From Chrysopilus asiliformis (lineage: Eukaryota; Arthropoda; Insecta; Diptera; Rhagionidae), in NCBI GenBank assembly GCA_964034945.1, contig OZ035960.1:102540733-102604732 (forward strand): a stretch of DNA of 64,000 nucleotides. Reading direction: 5' to 3'. This document shows positions 1-10,756 of this stretch, piece after piece. Within the stretch, counting starts at the first letter, position 1. Each line of letters opens with the position of its first letter. The notes under the pieces are model-generated. The model worked only from the letters and a program-made list of their open reading frames with translations, ran no database searches and was not told the origin of the DNA. Made by a program: the position numbers and the translations under genes.

Positions 1-699
1 TGTCGTGTCAGATGTGTTTGAAATGTGTTTTGAGTTTTTTTCGTGACGTCAGTCATCACACGTGTTAAGGTTTTGTGTGCTCGTCTGATGCTAGCTTTAG
101 GAAGACGCAGGGAAGCTGTTGCGTTTGCGTTTGCTTGCACTAAAAATACTAGAAATTATTTAGTTAGATTAAATGAAACTTTGTTTAATTATTACGACTC
201 GCAATCGACGCGAACATTTGTGTAAACATTTTAAAACATTATTGAAATTTCGGTCGGTAAATTATGAGGAGTGATTTGTATGTATCTTGAAATGACATAC
301 AAATGGTCGTTTAGAGACTGTTCATAAAATATGTCACACTTTTAGGAGGAATGGGTTTTGCGGTACCGTAACGCTACCGTAGAACCCCTTCCTGCGAAAT
401 TTCATACAAAAAATCGCGAAAATGTTTGACAAAACAAAGAAAAGGGGGAAAGGGGAGAGGGGCGAGAAGACCAAAGACTAAAGTTAGGTCCTCACAATTT
501 TCGCCTTTCAGGAAAAACTGTGAAATATGGGCTAATTATGAGATATAACTGTCTTTTGCCTTTAAAATTTTATTTCACCAAAGTTTTTTAAATGTGGCAA
601 ACAACGTGTTTGAAAGAAAATTCTCGTCCTCACGAGAATTTTTCTCAAAAACGCATGAGAAAATTCTCGAAGAAAAATTCTATCTGTTATAGTTAACGG
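1..699. other. No gene or repeat recognised
   Basis: A+T-rich DNA with only short chance open frames. I see no splice-site-bounded exon, transposon end or tandem array. A small A+G-rich patch lies near 430-475. Confidence 0.5.
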
Positions 700-980
700 T
701 ACTTTTCCAAAAGTTGATAAAAAAAATTACGGTTTTGGTAAAACTCATCCAGAAAAAATTTCAAGTCGCTAGCTCAATGCGTTCTGGAGTTATTTAAGAT
801 ATGTGAAATGGACAGACCGCCAAACCTACATATGCACGGGCATTCGCATCATTTTTCATGAAACGGATTTCTTACTGTTCAAAATGTTTTTATCTGCCCC
901 CTGTTCTTAAGTCGGTCACCGTCATGGATACAATACTTTCTTTCTTGACTATACAGAGGAAAATAAAAAGAAAAGCGCCG
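700..980 (+). repeat. Dispersed repeat family F, copy 1
   Basis: This stretch resembles 52068-52330 (opposite strand) and 54050-54460. Shared pieces in order are a run like TTTCAAGTCGCTAGCTCAAT, a GTTCT(G/C)GAGTTATTTA segment, a piece with CGTCATG or its relatives, and a terminal ACTTTCTTTCT segment next to GAGGAAA. It carries no coding capacity. The ends are not defined by a target duplication. Confidence 0.6.
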
Positions 981-1024
981 AAACTTTGAGTTTCCCGTTT
1001 CTCACTGTTAAGCCTCTTTCTTGA

Positions 1025-1125
1025 GGCCCTATTACGTAAACTCAATGTTGTTGTTAGTATTTTATACCAACAACAACATTGAGTTTACGATTCGAACCAT
1101 TCGTATCGGATTCTGTGATAGGGCC
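1025..1125. mobile_element. Foldback MITE with 21-bp perfect inner stem
   Basis: The outer ends are GGCCCTAT and ATAGGGCC. Inside, 1035-1055 pairs perfectly with 1069-1089 across a 13-nt spacer. The centre reads GTTGTTGTT, a TATACC-containing spacer, then AACAACAAC. The same centre occurs in the foldback elements at 4838-4975 and 13082-13210, although their arms differ. No clean target duplication is visible. Confidence 0.6.
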
Positions 1126-1964
1126 TATGATTTTGAATTTCAGCTCAATCGGTCGTGTGATTTCAGAGTTTGATTTTTAGAAACGGAATAAAATCTAATC
1201 TATTTATTTTTTCAATACCTCAGAAAATGCCTCACACACAAATTCTAGTGAATTTTGCCTCCTTTAGTTTGTTCTATACATTTTTTACCTATCTAAAAAT
1301 ATACTGGTTGTTAAAATAAAACACAGCTTAACGGTAAGATAAACTGTCTCATTTTGAAACACAGCTTATCTCACTGTAAGAAAGTTATCATCTGACGTTG
1401 AGATTATACCTTTCTTACTAGTAATTCACACCAGCCATGAATCCCGTCACTGTCGCTGTTTCGTCTGATGTTACGTCTAGTGAAGATTGAAATGACAGCT
1501 GTTACTGTTACGACAGAAAAGTCAGACAGCTGATATCTTTGCTAACAGAAATGGTAACAGAAATCGAATTTAAGATGGCGGATTGTAATTTTTCACGTGC
1601 AGAGACGCTCTGTTCTATAAACGAATACTGTTTAAAAGTAATTTTTACAAAGAAATTATTTGAAAAAGGCATCGTGGGAGCAGCTGGAGGCTGAATTTCA
1701 TTTTAGTGCGGAAATTTTAAAGAAAAAAGTGAAATCACTGAGATCGTCATATTTACTACTCTCAGTTGTTTACTGCTCAACGCATTTCTGGAACTGAAAC
1801 GTCATGCCAGAATCAGCAGCCCACCTACGTCACAACAGAATTTTCTAATGACATTTTTGTTAACATTTCTGTCAGAGTTTCCGGCAGGTCTGGATAGCGT
1901 GTTACATAATCAACCTGAGTAGGTATAATGTTGCAAGTTTTTCTGCAAAAACGTTTGAAACCTT
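1126..1964. other. No gene recognised
   Basis: Unique-looking A+T-rich sequence. I found no exon with plausible splice sites and no transposon termini. Confidence 0.45.
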
Positions 1965-2290
1965 GAGGACTACTTGAAGTAGAAAGTTGAAATTTGGCAT
2001 AGAACAGGATTTTATCAAAAGATAAACCTCTTTCGAAAATGAGAAAAATTAAACCACCGCTTCCCCCCTCTCCCATACAAATGTGAAAGATATTTTCAAA
2101 TTTCAGGAAAACGTCTCATTTTTTCGGTTTAAAATATGATTCTACATAACTCTGCCATACATCAAAATCCAATTCGACAAATTCCTTCCCCCTCTCCCAT
2201 AAAACTGGAAAATGTTTTTGCAATTATCTCGAAAACGGTTCATTTTTTACAAAATCGCATTCCATAGACGATAACAGCTTGCAAAACACT
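1965..2290 (-). repeat. Degenerate modules of the family A repeat
   Basis: Two tandem, diverged modules contain CCCCTCTCCCATACAAA, ATACATCAAAATCCAATT and a TCTCGAAAACGGTTCATT-like piece. The same modules build the tails of the family A repeats at 23.4, 32.5, 40.5 and 44.8 kb. The target-specific end of family A is missing here. Confidence 0.5.
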
Positions 2291-3436
2291 GAGTCACAAA
2301 ATCGGATAAGATTTATTGGCAAAAGTCGGCCTCTTCTGTAAAATTTTGCGGCAGAAAAATCACGAAAAACCCCAAAAAACGCAAAATTAATATTGGTTAC
2401 TTCACAGTTCGATGAAAATTTCTAAGTTTATTATGACGAGCTTTATTTTTTAAAAGGAAAATCTCATTTGATTTTTAAAAATTTTGAATTTTTCATCTGA
2501 AAAAAGTTGATTTTTTTCGTTTTAGATATATTTTGATCGCCCCCCGTTGATAATGTTTAAACTTATTAATTGTGTTGTCTTCTGTGCTCGATTACGAAAC
2601 AGTTTTCTGTTTTCGCCGCCAATATTTAGTCTGGGACCTGGTTGTGTAAAACGCATTTCCCAGGGTTTACCTTCGCATCGAGACACATAACCTTTCGTAA
2701 TTTTCTGTATTTCTGTAAAAGATAAATCGTTTTCAGATCGTTAAACTGGTTTGCACCTCCGAACATCGTAACACAGTACGGTTGTTAATTTTTTAATTCA
2801 ATATAGACGTCCCATAATTTATTGTTGTTTAAGAGGTCATCGCCAAGATTAATCCTTTTTCTTAGGCCCTAAATTGCATTTCTGTCATTGGTATTTGATT
2901 AATGCGAAAATGCGGTTTTGGATTTGCAGGTGTCGGTAGGTACTTTGTTGCATTGATCTTGTTAGGAGATGTAAAAAGCGTTTTTACAGTATTTAAATTT
3001 TTTTTAAAAATCTGGGAATGAAATAAAGAAACGTGAGACAGGAAAAGTGAAAAAATCCTCTTAGAAAAAAAAACTTGTAGCAATTTTGTTGTGATCTGAT
3101 TACAAGTTGTTATTTGATATTTTATTAGGCTAGTTTATTGACAAAAAAAAACGTGTATACTATCTGCACTGTATATAAGTGTGCTCCAACGGTAATCTCA
3201 ATCAACATTGCGTTGTTATCACCGATTGTTTGCACAAATGATTAAACGAATAAATATTTACATTTTGATATTAAGATAATAAATGGTCGACATTAGGTGC
3301 ACCAAAATCGTTGAAAAGGTGGTAATCAAAATAAAAACTCAACCCGGAAAAATATTCAATTTTGTATTGTGAATTTGTATAGAAATTTTCGCTGATTTTT
3401 TTCTATTTGTGGCAATTGTCTACCATTCTTGGGGTC
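2291..3436. other. No gene recognised
   Basis: A+T-rich DNA with short frames only. A weak TATA-like tract (GTATATAAG) near 3171 has no gene behind it that I can support. Confidence 0.45.
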
Positions 3437-3547
3437 TAAGGCCTCGTTTACATCTGAATCTTTATTCAGCGAATTATATTCGGTGACTAAATTCAAATTT
3501 GACAACCGTTTACATTACGAGACGAAATTCCAGAAGTTTTTTTCTAA

Positions 3548-3921
3548 GGCCCCGTTTACACTTGTCCCCAACCGTTTTATCACCAATTTCCTCATTCAAT
3601 TCTTTTAATTTTCTGCGTTCTTCGAATGATTTTGATAGTCTTCCTGCTATTCTGCTGTTTTCGTTAGTTGAACCTGGGACATCTTCGAAAATAAGATCGA
3701 TTTATCTCGAATTTCTCCACGAATTTTATTCAAAATTTGTTCCGCGAATTTTATTCATCTATCGTGGAGTAAAATCACTTTGCAAAATTTGAATTTATTC
3801 GGACGGTTTTATATGAAAAAAATCGAGTTTGGGCTAAATTTAAAAGTAAACGATTGTGCAACATGAATTTAGTGTCAAAGTAAAAAATTCGCCGAATTAA
3901 ATGTCAGGTGTAAACGGCGCC
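3548..3921. mobile_element. PIF/Harbinger-like MITE, TAA target duplication
   Basis: The ends are GGCCCCGTTTACAC and GTGTAAACGGCGCC, with identical TAA on both sides (3545-3547 and 3922-3924). The element is 374 bp and noncoding. The terminal CGTTTACAC is shared with the larger composite around it, so this is a same-family or self-insertion. Confidence 0.65.
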
Positions 3922-4251
3922 TAACACAAGTCCGAGAATGAATCACCGCAATAAAATTCACACGCGTTTACATTAAAGGCCGGACTACAATTGGCCCGAC
4001 ACAACTGCACCTTACGAAAAAAAAATTATATTGACACAAGTTGACAGCCACACAAAAAAAAAATTAAATAGATTCAAAAATGAAATTTTGATCTACTTTT
4101 TTGATTTTTTTCGAGAATACTTGTACAATAATGTGCAGTAGGCTTAAGGCAAGCAAATTCCACATCTGCAAAATCAGATTTAGCCTTTTGGTTGCTATTT
4201 TTGCAATTTTTTATAACTGTTTTTCATGATAAAGTATCGTGGTGGCATTAA

Positions 4252-4790
4252 TGGTTCAACCACAGTGAAGGCGGCAAGCGGCAGCGGCGGGCGGCATTTT
4301 TTTTGCACTAATGTAGCGCAACGAGAGCTGCTACAATACAGCGGCAACGGCAGCGCACTTTTTCCGTCGCCGCCGAGTTTGAATCCAGGTCAAACTTGCC
4401 GCCGCCGCCCAAAATGTTTTATGAAAACCACCACATTCGGCGCCACATTCTATGCCGATTTTTCTTCGTTGTTTTGTGACAACCACCCCATTCGGCGCCA
4501 CATTCTATGCAGTTTTTTTGACGTTTTGATTTCGCAAGATGCCGACAACGGTGAAAAAATTAATCGAGTTCGTGAAATGAAATCCAATGCTCTACGATTT
4601 GGCCTATCCTCAATATAAAAGGATAGACATCAAGGAAAATAAATGGAGCGAAGTAGCGGACGAATTAAATAAGTTTTGATGTTTCCATTTTGACAGCAGC
4701 ATATGCCGACGGTGCCGCTATCATTGTAGCTGGCTCGGCGGTATGTGTGGCGGCGCCATGCCGCTTGCCGCCTTCACTGTGGTTGAACCA
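4252..4790 (+). mobile_element. GC-rich PIF/Harbinger-like element carrying a MADF remnant, copy 1
   Basis: The terminal inverted repeats start TGGTTCAACCACAGTGAAGG and extend about 30 bp. TAA duplications flank the element at 4249-4251 and 4791-4793. The ends are GCC/CGG-rich, in sharp contrast to the surroundings. A second copy lies inverted at 59534-59881, with the same ends and its own TAA duplication, but lacks the coding remnant. The MADF-like remnant inside fits a PIF/Harbinger origin, because these elements usually carry a second ORF for a Myb/MADF-type DNA-binding protein alongside the transposase. Confidence 0.8.
4539..4679 (+). pseudogene. N-terminal fragment of a MADF-domain protein
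   Basis: Reading from ATG 4539 gives 46 codons with one internal TGA at codon 14 and a TGA at the end. Visible residues include KKLIEFV, then NPMLYDLAYPQYK, then ENKWSEVADELN. That order (LI..V..NP.LYD...P.YK......W..VA.EL) is the first half of the MADF fold, a Myb-like DNA-binding domain of insect transcription factors and of PIF/Harbinger second ORFs. The rest of the domain is missing and the reading runs straight into the 3' half of the MITE. It is a dead coding remnant. The family call rests on motif recognition, not on a search. Confidence 0.7.
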
Positions 4791-4837
4791 TAAATCCCTT
4801 ACCAAAATAGTATGAAAGCCTGTCAATATAACAGAAT

Positions 4838-4975
4838 ATTAACAGGTCGATTATCTTAGACGCATCACTTTTCGTGACTCAAATTTTGCCTATTGTATTT
4901 GTTGTTTTGTACCAACAACAACAGGCAATTTCGAGTCACGAAAAGTGACGCGTCTAAGATAATCGACCTGTTAAT
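4838..4975. mobile_element. Foldback element with about 52-bp arms
   Basis: The left arm (from ATTAACAGGTCGATTATC) and the right arm (ending in GATAATCGACCTGTTAAT) match with few mismatches and could form a long hairpin. The centre again carries GTTGTT, a TACC spacer and AACAACAAC, as in 1025-1125 and 13082-13210. The flanks leave the target site ambiguous (TA, or TTA against TAA). Confidence 0.6.
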
Positions 4976-5055
4976 CTCAAATATTTTCTATGAGTTTAAT
5001 ACAGCCGTTCATATAATAGAATGTTCATATAATCGCGAGTCTCTCTCTCTCGGCG

Positions 5056-5132
5056 CTACAACTGGTTTCCGGTCTTGGCCTGCCGCAATGTCTCTCGCCA
5101 GAGATCCCGGTCACGTGCCGATGTCCTCCAGG
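5056..5132 (-). pseudogene. C-terminal tail of a non-LTR retrotransposon ORF
   Basis: The minus strand reads WRTSARDRDLWRETLRQAK and a few more residues before a TAG, then a (GA)n tract. A Trp-rich stretch of the type ARDR..WR....QAK immediately before the stop is common at the C-terminus of RTE- or craft-type LINE polyproteins. A second 3' end at 18613-18660 has the same last codons and the same GA tail. It is a 5'-truncated insertion and cannot encode an enzyme. The clade is an inference. Confidence 0.5.
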
Positions 5133-5418
5133 TTTGCGAGTCTACTATATTGATAACTGTAAAAAAAAAACTTTCGGCGCTTTCTGGGTTAATACAAATT
5201 TTGACAACTTGACGAATTTATTCCACAATTTTATTCTAGAATATCAGAATTTTTTTCCCCAAATTTCATTAACTTTATTCAAATGCAACTTGAGTTTTTA
5301 CATAGAAAATTCCCAGAATTTATTAATATTTTGTGAACTTTTGCTGAGTAAATAAAATTCTCGAAATAAATTCCGTTGAAAAATTCAAGAAAAAATCGCA
5401 GGTGTAAACGTTGCCTTA

Positions 5419-5890
5419 CGGGCGATTTTTTTCTTCCTATTCTCCAATTGGGTCAGCGACATTTCATATAGATTTGCTATATGTATGAATGTGTGCCCGG
5501 CAAAATTGATATAAACGATTCATTTATTACTACCCCACGCTTGAGCGCATAATAAAATTACTACAGTGGCTGGTACTATGCGCACAATGATGACGAATTC
5601 GCCTAAATAACAATTGTTGTACACCGACCTCAACTAAAATTCACTTAAAATATAATTAATATGGGGTGTGATTGACATTAGTTGGTATTATTAGCTTTTA
5701 AAAAGTTTGGTGCTAGTCCGTACAAAACTTTTAAAGTTTTTAAACCTTTATCCGCTCTTCAAAAAACTTTTGTTGTTTAACCACGTGCGCAGATTTCTAC
5801 GCATACGGGATTTTAGTGTATTTTATAGATGATTTTTTCAATCGAAATTTATTTTTCATAATTTCCTCAATCGAAATGAACTGTATTCTG
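5419..5890. other. No gene recognised
   Basis: A+T-rich spacer with no supported feature. Confidence 0.4.
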
Positions 5891-5894
5891 AGTA

Positions 5895-5940
5895 CAGTGA
5901 AACCTGTATAAGCCGGATCCAATATAAGCCGGAAATCTGT
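5895..5940 (+). mobile_element. Single end of a pogo/Tigger-like element
   Basis: TA is followed by CAGTGAAACCTGTATAAGCC and a second GTATAAGCCGG-like repeat (AATATAAGCCGG). CAGT-starting termini with repeated subterminal boxes flanked by TA are typical of pogo/Tigger DNA transposons. I do not find the matching inverted end, so the copy is truncated. Confidence 0.4.
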
Positions 5941-6148
5941 TCAAGTAGAACATTTTTTTGCAAATTTCTGGGTCCAACCCTCCTAACCACCGTATTCGTC
6001 GGTCTGCGGCCTCCCCTTATTCTTAGCCCTCGGCCTCGTACTAAACTACGATGCCCTGCAATGATGGAATTATTCCTATAATTTTAAGAAAATTTCCTAT
6101 TTTTTGGCATTAATTTCACTTTTGTGTTGGAGTAATTACCAAAAACTT

Positions 6149-6492
6149 TCTTTCTCTTTCCCTCTCTCTCCCTCTTTTTCTACCTCACTATCTACCTCTC
6201 TCACTCTGTCCCTTTCTCTCTACCTCTCTCCCTTTCTCTCTATTCTCTCCCTTTCTCTCTACCTCTCTTTCTCTCCCTCCCTCCCTCTTTCTCTCTCTCT
6301 TTCTCTCCCTCTCTCTCTCTCCCTCTCTCTCTCCCTCTCTCTCTCTCTCCCTCTTCCTCTCTCCCTCTATCTCTCTCCCTCTCTCTCTCTCTCTCCTCTT
6401 TCTCTCTCCCTCTTTCTCTCCATCTCTCTCTTTCTCCCTCTCTCTTTTCCTTTCTCTCTCTTTCTCTGTCTCTCTCTCTTTCTCTTTCTCTG

Positions 6493-6528
<36 letters not shown>

Positions 6529-6529
6529 G
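6149..6529. repeat. Long CT/GA microsatellite
   Basis: About 380 bp of nearly pure pyrimidine on the plus strand, built from CTCTCT with CCCT and TTTCT interruptions. Both strands are open for more than 150 codons purely because the tract lacks stop codons. It is followed by a retroelement-like tail, so it may be an expanded 3' microsatellite tail of a LINE like those at 5056 and 18613. Confidence 0.9.
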
Positions 6530-6825
6530 CGTTCGATTAATCCATGTCCCGAAACTCTCCTTGATGCTAGTAAACTCCCCTGAATATATTATCCAAATCG
6601 GTTCAGTGGTTTTCAAGTTATTGACAAACATAGAAAGCAATATGCATAAATAGAGGAAACTGATAAGAAAGAAGGGGAACCTTGGATTGAACGATGGTCT
6701 AAAACCCGCGCCCTGATGCCAGTAAGCTCTCCTAGAAGTTTCATTCAAATCGGTTCAGTGGTTCTCGCATTTTAAGCGAACAGACAGACACAAAAGCCTA
6801 TTACATAATATGTAGATTAAACCCG
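6530..6825 (+). repeat. Dispersed repeat with retroelement-tail motifs
   Basis: Two diverged sub-blocks each contain CTGATGC or TTGATGC and a TC(C/A)AAATCGGTTCAGTGGTT box. The end is an ACAGACAGACA run followed by TACATAATATGTAGATT. Similar ends occur at 14860-15520. In other arthropods such tails belong to LINE/SINE 3' ends. Here that is inference, because no ORF is attached. Confidence 0.4.
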
Positions 6826-8141
6826 GATCAGAATCCCCACCGGGGGTCAATAAAACAATGAAGGGTCAGGGTTTTTAAGTCACTATATGGGCTGTGATAC
6901 TTCTTCCCATGTTATTTTAGTATCAAAATATGGTTTTTTTTAATCAATTTAAAAATATGAAATTTTAACACAATTGAATTCTTGCATAATATTTACTTAT
7001 TGAGTTTAAACACTTAGCAACCCTCTTTAAATACATCCGATTTAATTAGTGTTCCTCTCATGTCAATAACCTCGAAAATTAACCATAAACATGTGATTTA
7101 ACTTAAGAAATTTTAAAATTGCCCAAATATTTAAACGACTGTTCTTTCATGGTTCCATGTAAAAGTATTACGCCTCCAACAATTAGACACATTTTTTTTC
7201 AATTGGAAAAATATACTATGAAAAAAATTCAACATAGGTATGTTTCTATGTATACAACTATTTTTTCCCGCAGCAGTATTTGCTTTTGTTTACGTTTTTT
7301 CTAATTAAATCAGCCAACACTTTCAGCAATTCGCTTTATCGTTTTCTTTTTCTTCTTTTTTTTTAATTGCTTGAGTATTGAGTGATAACACTTTCCATAT
7401 GTCAGCCGATCTACTTAATTTACTGATGAGATTCGCATTTCGTTTCAAATCGGGACACAGCCTTGTCTAACCTTCACCATTAAAATACCCCTCATTCTCA
7501 CACATTTATTTGTACTTTGGTACTGTAAGATGAGTAACATGAGCACTTGACCCTCGTTACTCATACGTGATCGCTGCCTGAGGTTAGTTTCTAATGTTTG
7601 TTAATTAAATAATATTTTTTTTAATTTTTTTTAATTTTTTTTTTGCGATTTTCCGAAAACCAATTTAGAGAAGGTTGAATTTTAAATCCATTGCATATGT
7701 TACAACATATTACGAAAAATTTAACTCTACGAGAGAAACTGATTTGCTGCCAAGAACCAAAGTTTCCCTTTAAGAGCCAAATTCTTTTGCGATACACCGC
7801 TAGGATTCAAACGAAAGGAAAATCTTTGTCGATTAGGCAAACAAGTCAGTGACGCAAGAGTCAAACGTAAATAAGTTTAGTGTTTGTCATCAAACTTGAA
7901 AAAAAAAACGTCAAATTAAATTTTCTTTGATGAATTGAAGCGAATTAAGTTTTGCAAAATTTTGTCTTTTACTATTATCCGCTATCTTTTACCGTTATTA
8001 AGATATTTTTATTAAAACGTAAAAAATAGATTTTTGTGAATTGCTTACAAACTATTTAAAAAAAAAAGAAACAATTTTAAGAAAAATTAAAGATATTAAA
8101 ATTCTCTACATTTTTGCCTTTTTCCGTAAATCAGTATTTTT
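6826..8141. other. No gene recognised
   Basis: A+T-rich DNA including homopolymeric T tracts around 7610-7645. No exon or mobile-element termini are supported. Confidence 0.4.
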
Positions 8142-8439
8142 AGGCGCGTTTACACCGGTGCGAAGTTGACGGTTTTTCAATGCAGCAATACCTGCCAGTT
8201 TAGAAGTGGTATTTCGCCACTGTCAACTCTTGGCGCTGACATATGATTTCAAGGTTAAATTGTTTGTAAGTAAAATTTTTGGATGTTATTTCTGGCTTTT
8301 CTGATCCTTTGCGCCCTTTCATACTATAGATTGCAAAAACTGTACATAAATGCAAAAAAATTACAGTCCACGCAATATACACTTCTAGTTTAGCACCGTC
8401 AGATTGGCAGTGCCACATTAGGTCGGTCTAAACGCGCCC
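8142..8439. mobile_element. MITE with GGCGCGTTTA ends, copy 1
   Basis: The termini AGGCGCGTTTAC and (T)AAACGCGCCC are flanked by TTT on both sides (8139-8141 and 8440-8442). The 298-bp element is noncoding. A relative at 12431-12862 has the same ends, and the two share internal pieces such as CTGCCAGTTT-like and GCAATATACACTTC-like runs. The 3-bp duplication fits PIF/Harbinger-like mobilisation. Confidence 0.7.
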
Positions 8440-8778
8440 TTTGACCGGTATCGAGATGTTTTAGATTTTGTAAAGAAAATCTTCTTTTTATATGAAAGTA
8501 CAAACGTAGACTTTGTATAAGAAAGTCATGTGTTGTTCACATTACATATTTTAATATATTTGATACGCATAGGGTTGTGGAGTTGATAGCTCAACCTTTC
8601 GACTCTAAGCCCGACTCGAATTCCTTCATTAAATCACCTCAAACTCCAAATCAAACTTTTTTTTTGGTTGCAAAATATCGGGGTTAGACGCAAACTAGAC
8701 GGACAACACTCTCTATTGGTTAACAAAATAACCGGTTCGAAGTTGGAGTCAACGAATTTTCTTCGCGTCCGACCCTTA

Positions 8779-9000
8779 AGCCCAATTCAGACTAACGATT
8801 GCGATTACGATTAAAGCTTCTCGACCAATGAGATCAAAGCTTTCAACGATAGAAAAGTGAAAGCTTTGATCTCATTGGTCGTGATCGCAATCGTGATCGT
8901 AATCGTAATCGCAATCATAATCGCTATCGTAATCGCAATCGTGATCGTAATCGCAATCGTAATCGCAATCGTAATCGCAATCATTAGTCTGAATTGAACT
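8779..9000. mobile_element. MITE family H, copy 1, with internal hexamer expansion
   Basis: The ends are AGCCCAATTCAGACTAACGA and the inverse of TCATTAGTCTGAATTGAACT. TTA precedes it (8776-8778) and TTT follows. Two 145-bp relatives lie at 48055-48199 and 48432-48577. This copy is longer because the right half (about 8880-8985) has expanded into ATCGCAATCGTA-type repeats, probably from the (ATCG)-rich inner terminal repeat. Confidence 0.75.
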
Positions 9001-9003
9001 TTT

Positions 9004-10270
9004 AACTCTCTTCTAAAATCTGGCCGACTCCGACCTCTAAAGCAATAATTTTGTCCCGACTCTGACTCCTCGACTCCGATTCCACAGCCCTGGATACGAG
9101 TAGCATTGCCAACGTCGATTTTTTCAACAAACGCTTTCGATAGAATTTAATTTTCAAATCACTGACAAAAATCAGATCAAATTGCCAAAATAATGTACAT
9201 AATTTGACATTTATAGACTTCAATTATCGCAGAGGCCTTGACTTTGTGCAAAAAAAAGCAGAAATTATCACGACCACATAAATGCCTAATGGCACCTCTT
9301 TGATCTTATCAATCAATTGACAAAGATATACCGAAAATGTTTTTAATGCTGCGTAAATGTGACTAATTTTAGTATTTAATTCGAGGTTTCATTATTCGTA
9401 CTCACAAGTTTCGATATTGCAGCTCATATTTTATGATTAGCACATTTTTTTTATGTGTCGCGTAACTTTCCATTATTTTATACGCCGCGGAGGAAATCAA
9501 ATCAAACAAAAGTTTGAAAAATCAATCCACCTTCGAGATTGAATAAGATTTCATCAATTATCACTCACCTGAATGAATGTCCACCGTACAGGTTTTATTC
9601 ACAATGAATGCCTAAAGTTGTTCTTTTTGGCAAAAACAACAAAGAAAAACAAGTTCAGTCTTAAGGTGTTTATTTAGCAATTCAAGACGACATCAGCTTC
9701 AAGTGGATTAAAAAATAAATAAAAAAAATTCAAAAATCCAAACCGGATGAAGGATTTTTTTATATCATATTCCGGGGGGTGTGTTGTAAAATACCGAAAA
9801 CTAGAATCTGGCGTGTTTTCGCTATTTTAAATAAAGAGATAACACCAAAAAAAACGAAAAAAAAATAACAAACACTTTTGATTGTGTCATTTGACTCTGC
9901 TGTTGACATCAGCTGGAGTTAACCTCAATAAAGTTTTATTGTTTAATACGGAATTGTTTAGTGTCTTTTTAAATTGGTTCATGTAATACGTATGCAATTC
10001 TTTTATCTGTACGATTTAGTGAATGGTTAATTATGTATGTTTACAGTATTATTTTTTTTGGGCAAAAAAAAACCAGATGTTCAGAGGTATTTCTGGTGTT
10101 AAAACGTGCAAAACGGATAATTTGAAGAATTTTCAAAATCCAACAAACAGATTTTGGTTCGTGTATATCTTGAAAAGAACGCGATTAACAGAATTTGTTG
10201 GTAATTAAAGTGATTACATGTGAATGTGAACGTAAATTGATGAGGGAAGAAGTATTAATGACATCACTTC
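9004..10270. other. No gene recognised
   Basis: A+T-rich spacer. No exon, transposon end or tandem array can be supported. Confidence 0.4.
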
Positions 10271-10279
10271 GGTTTACTG

Positions 10280-10752
10280 GTGTTAAATTTGATTGTCATT
10301 CAACGAAATCGGATCAATTACATTCGAAGAATATCTTGTGTGAATAGCACCAGATTTTCTTATACCAAGAGCTCCGTCTCTATTCATTTGATGTGCCAAA
10401 CCCATTCTAAATTGTCTGTTATTGATCCAAATTTTAAGCAGCCCTGTCACATATTTCGTCACCATGTAAATCGCGGTGATAAGCGATTTTTGTCGCAAGC
10501 ACATCGCCGTTGTGCGAATGGGATGCGCAACGACACCCATAGTGGAAAACACTTTTTAGTGGTTTGCCACGACACAGGAACGTCATTCTGACGCTGCGAT
10601 TTCACAAAAAAGACACCTCCATTAGCAAAATGAGCTGCTTCAAGCTTTATGCGAGCGTCATCTGACGGCATTACATCACACAAATCTTCTAGCGGAGTTT
10701 TCTTTCTCCCTAGAATGCTTACATAGTTTACCGATCTAACAGAAGTGGACAA
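10280..10752 (-). pseudogene. Frameshifted ORF of unknown origin, about 155 codons
   Basis: On the minus strand a frame runs from 10752 to about 10545 and continues in another frame from about 10552 to the stop near 10283. The switch falls at an A-run (near 10550) and fits a single-base loss, so this is probably one protein broken by a frameshift. Base composition is clearly less A+T-rich than the neighbours, and the predicted residues are not low-complexity. The upstream end is cut by the dispersed repeat starting at 10757, and there is no ATG of its own. I do not recognise the family. A decayed host gene copy, a transposon ORF or an integrated viral fragment are all possible. Confidence 0.35.
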
Positions 10753-10756
10753 ATAA

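Larger units (their letters stand above)
3440..5415. mobile_element. Composite PIF/Harbinger-like MITE with nested insertions
   Basis: The left end, GG followed by CTCGTTTACATCTG, and the right end, CAGGTGTAAACGTTGCC, form imperfect inverted repeats. They are flanked by TAA (3437-3439) and TTA (5416-5418), the TWA target typical of PIF/Harbinger elements. Inside lie a shorter element of the same family (3548-3921), a GC-rich element (4252-4790) and a foldback (4838-4975). The non-identical flanks leave the outer pairing uncertain. Confidence 0.45.

Noticed and set aside
3171..3230. TATA-like GTATATAAG as a promoter
   Set aside because: No gene, exon or transposon ORF follows it.
6525..6545. 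GTTCGATTAATCC as a tRNA B box
   Set aside because: No cloverleaf or A box could be formed around it; other GGTTCGA occurrences lie in dispersed repeats.
6104..6748. Ser/Leu-rich and Arg/Glu-rich frames of 159 and 186 codons
   Set aside because: They are translations of a CT/GA microsatellite.
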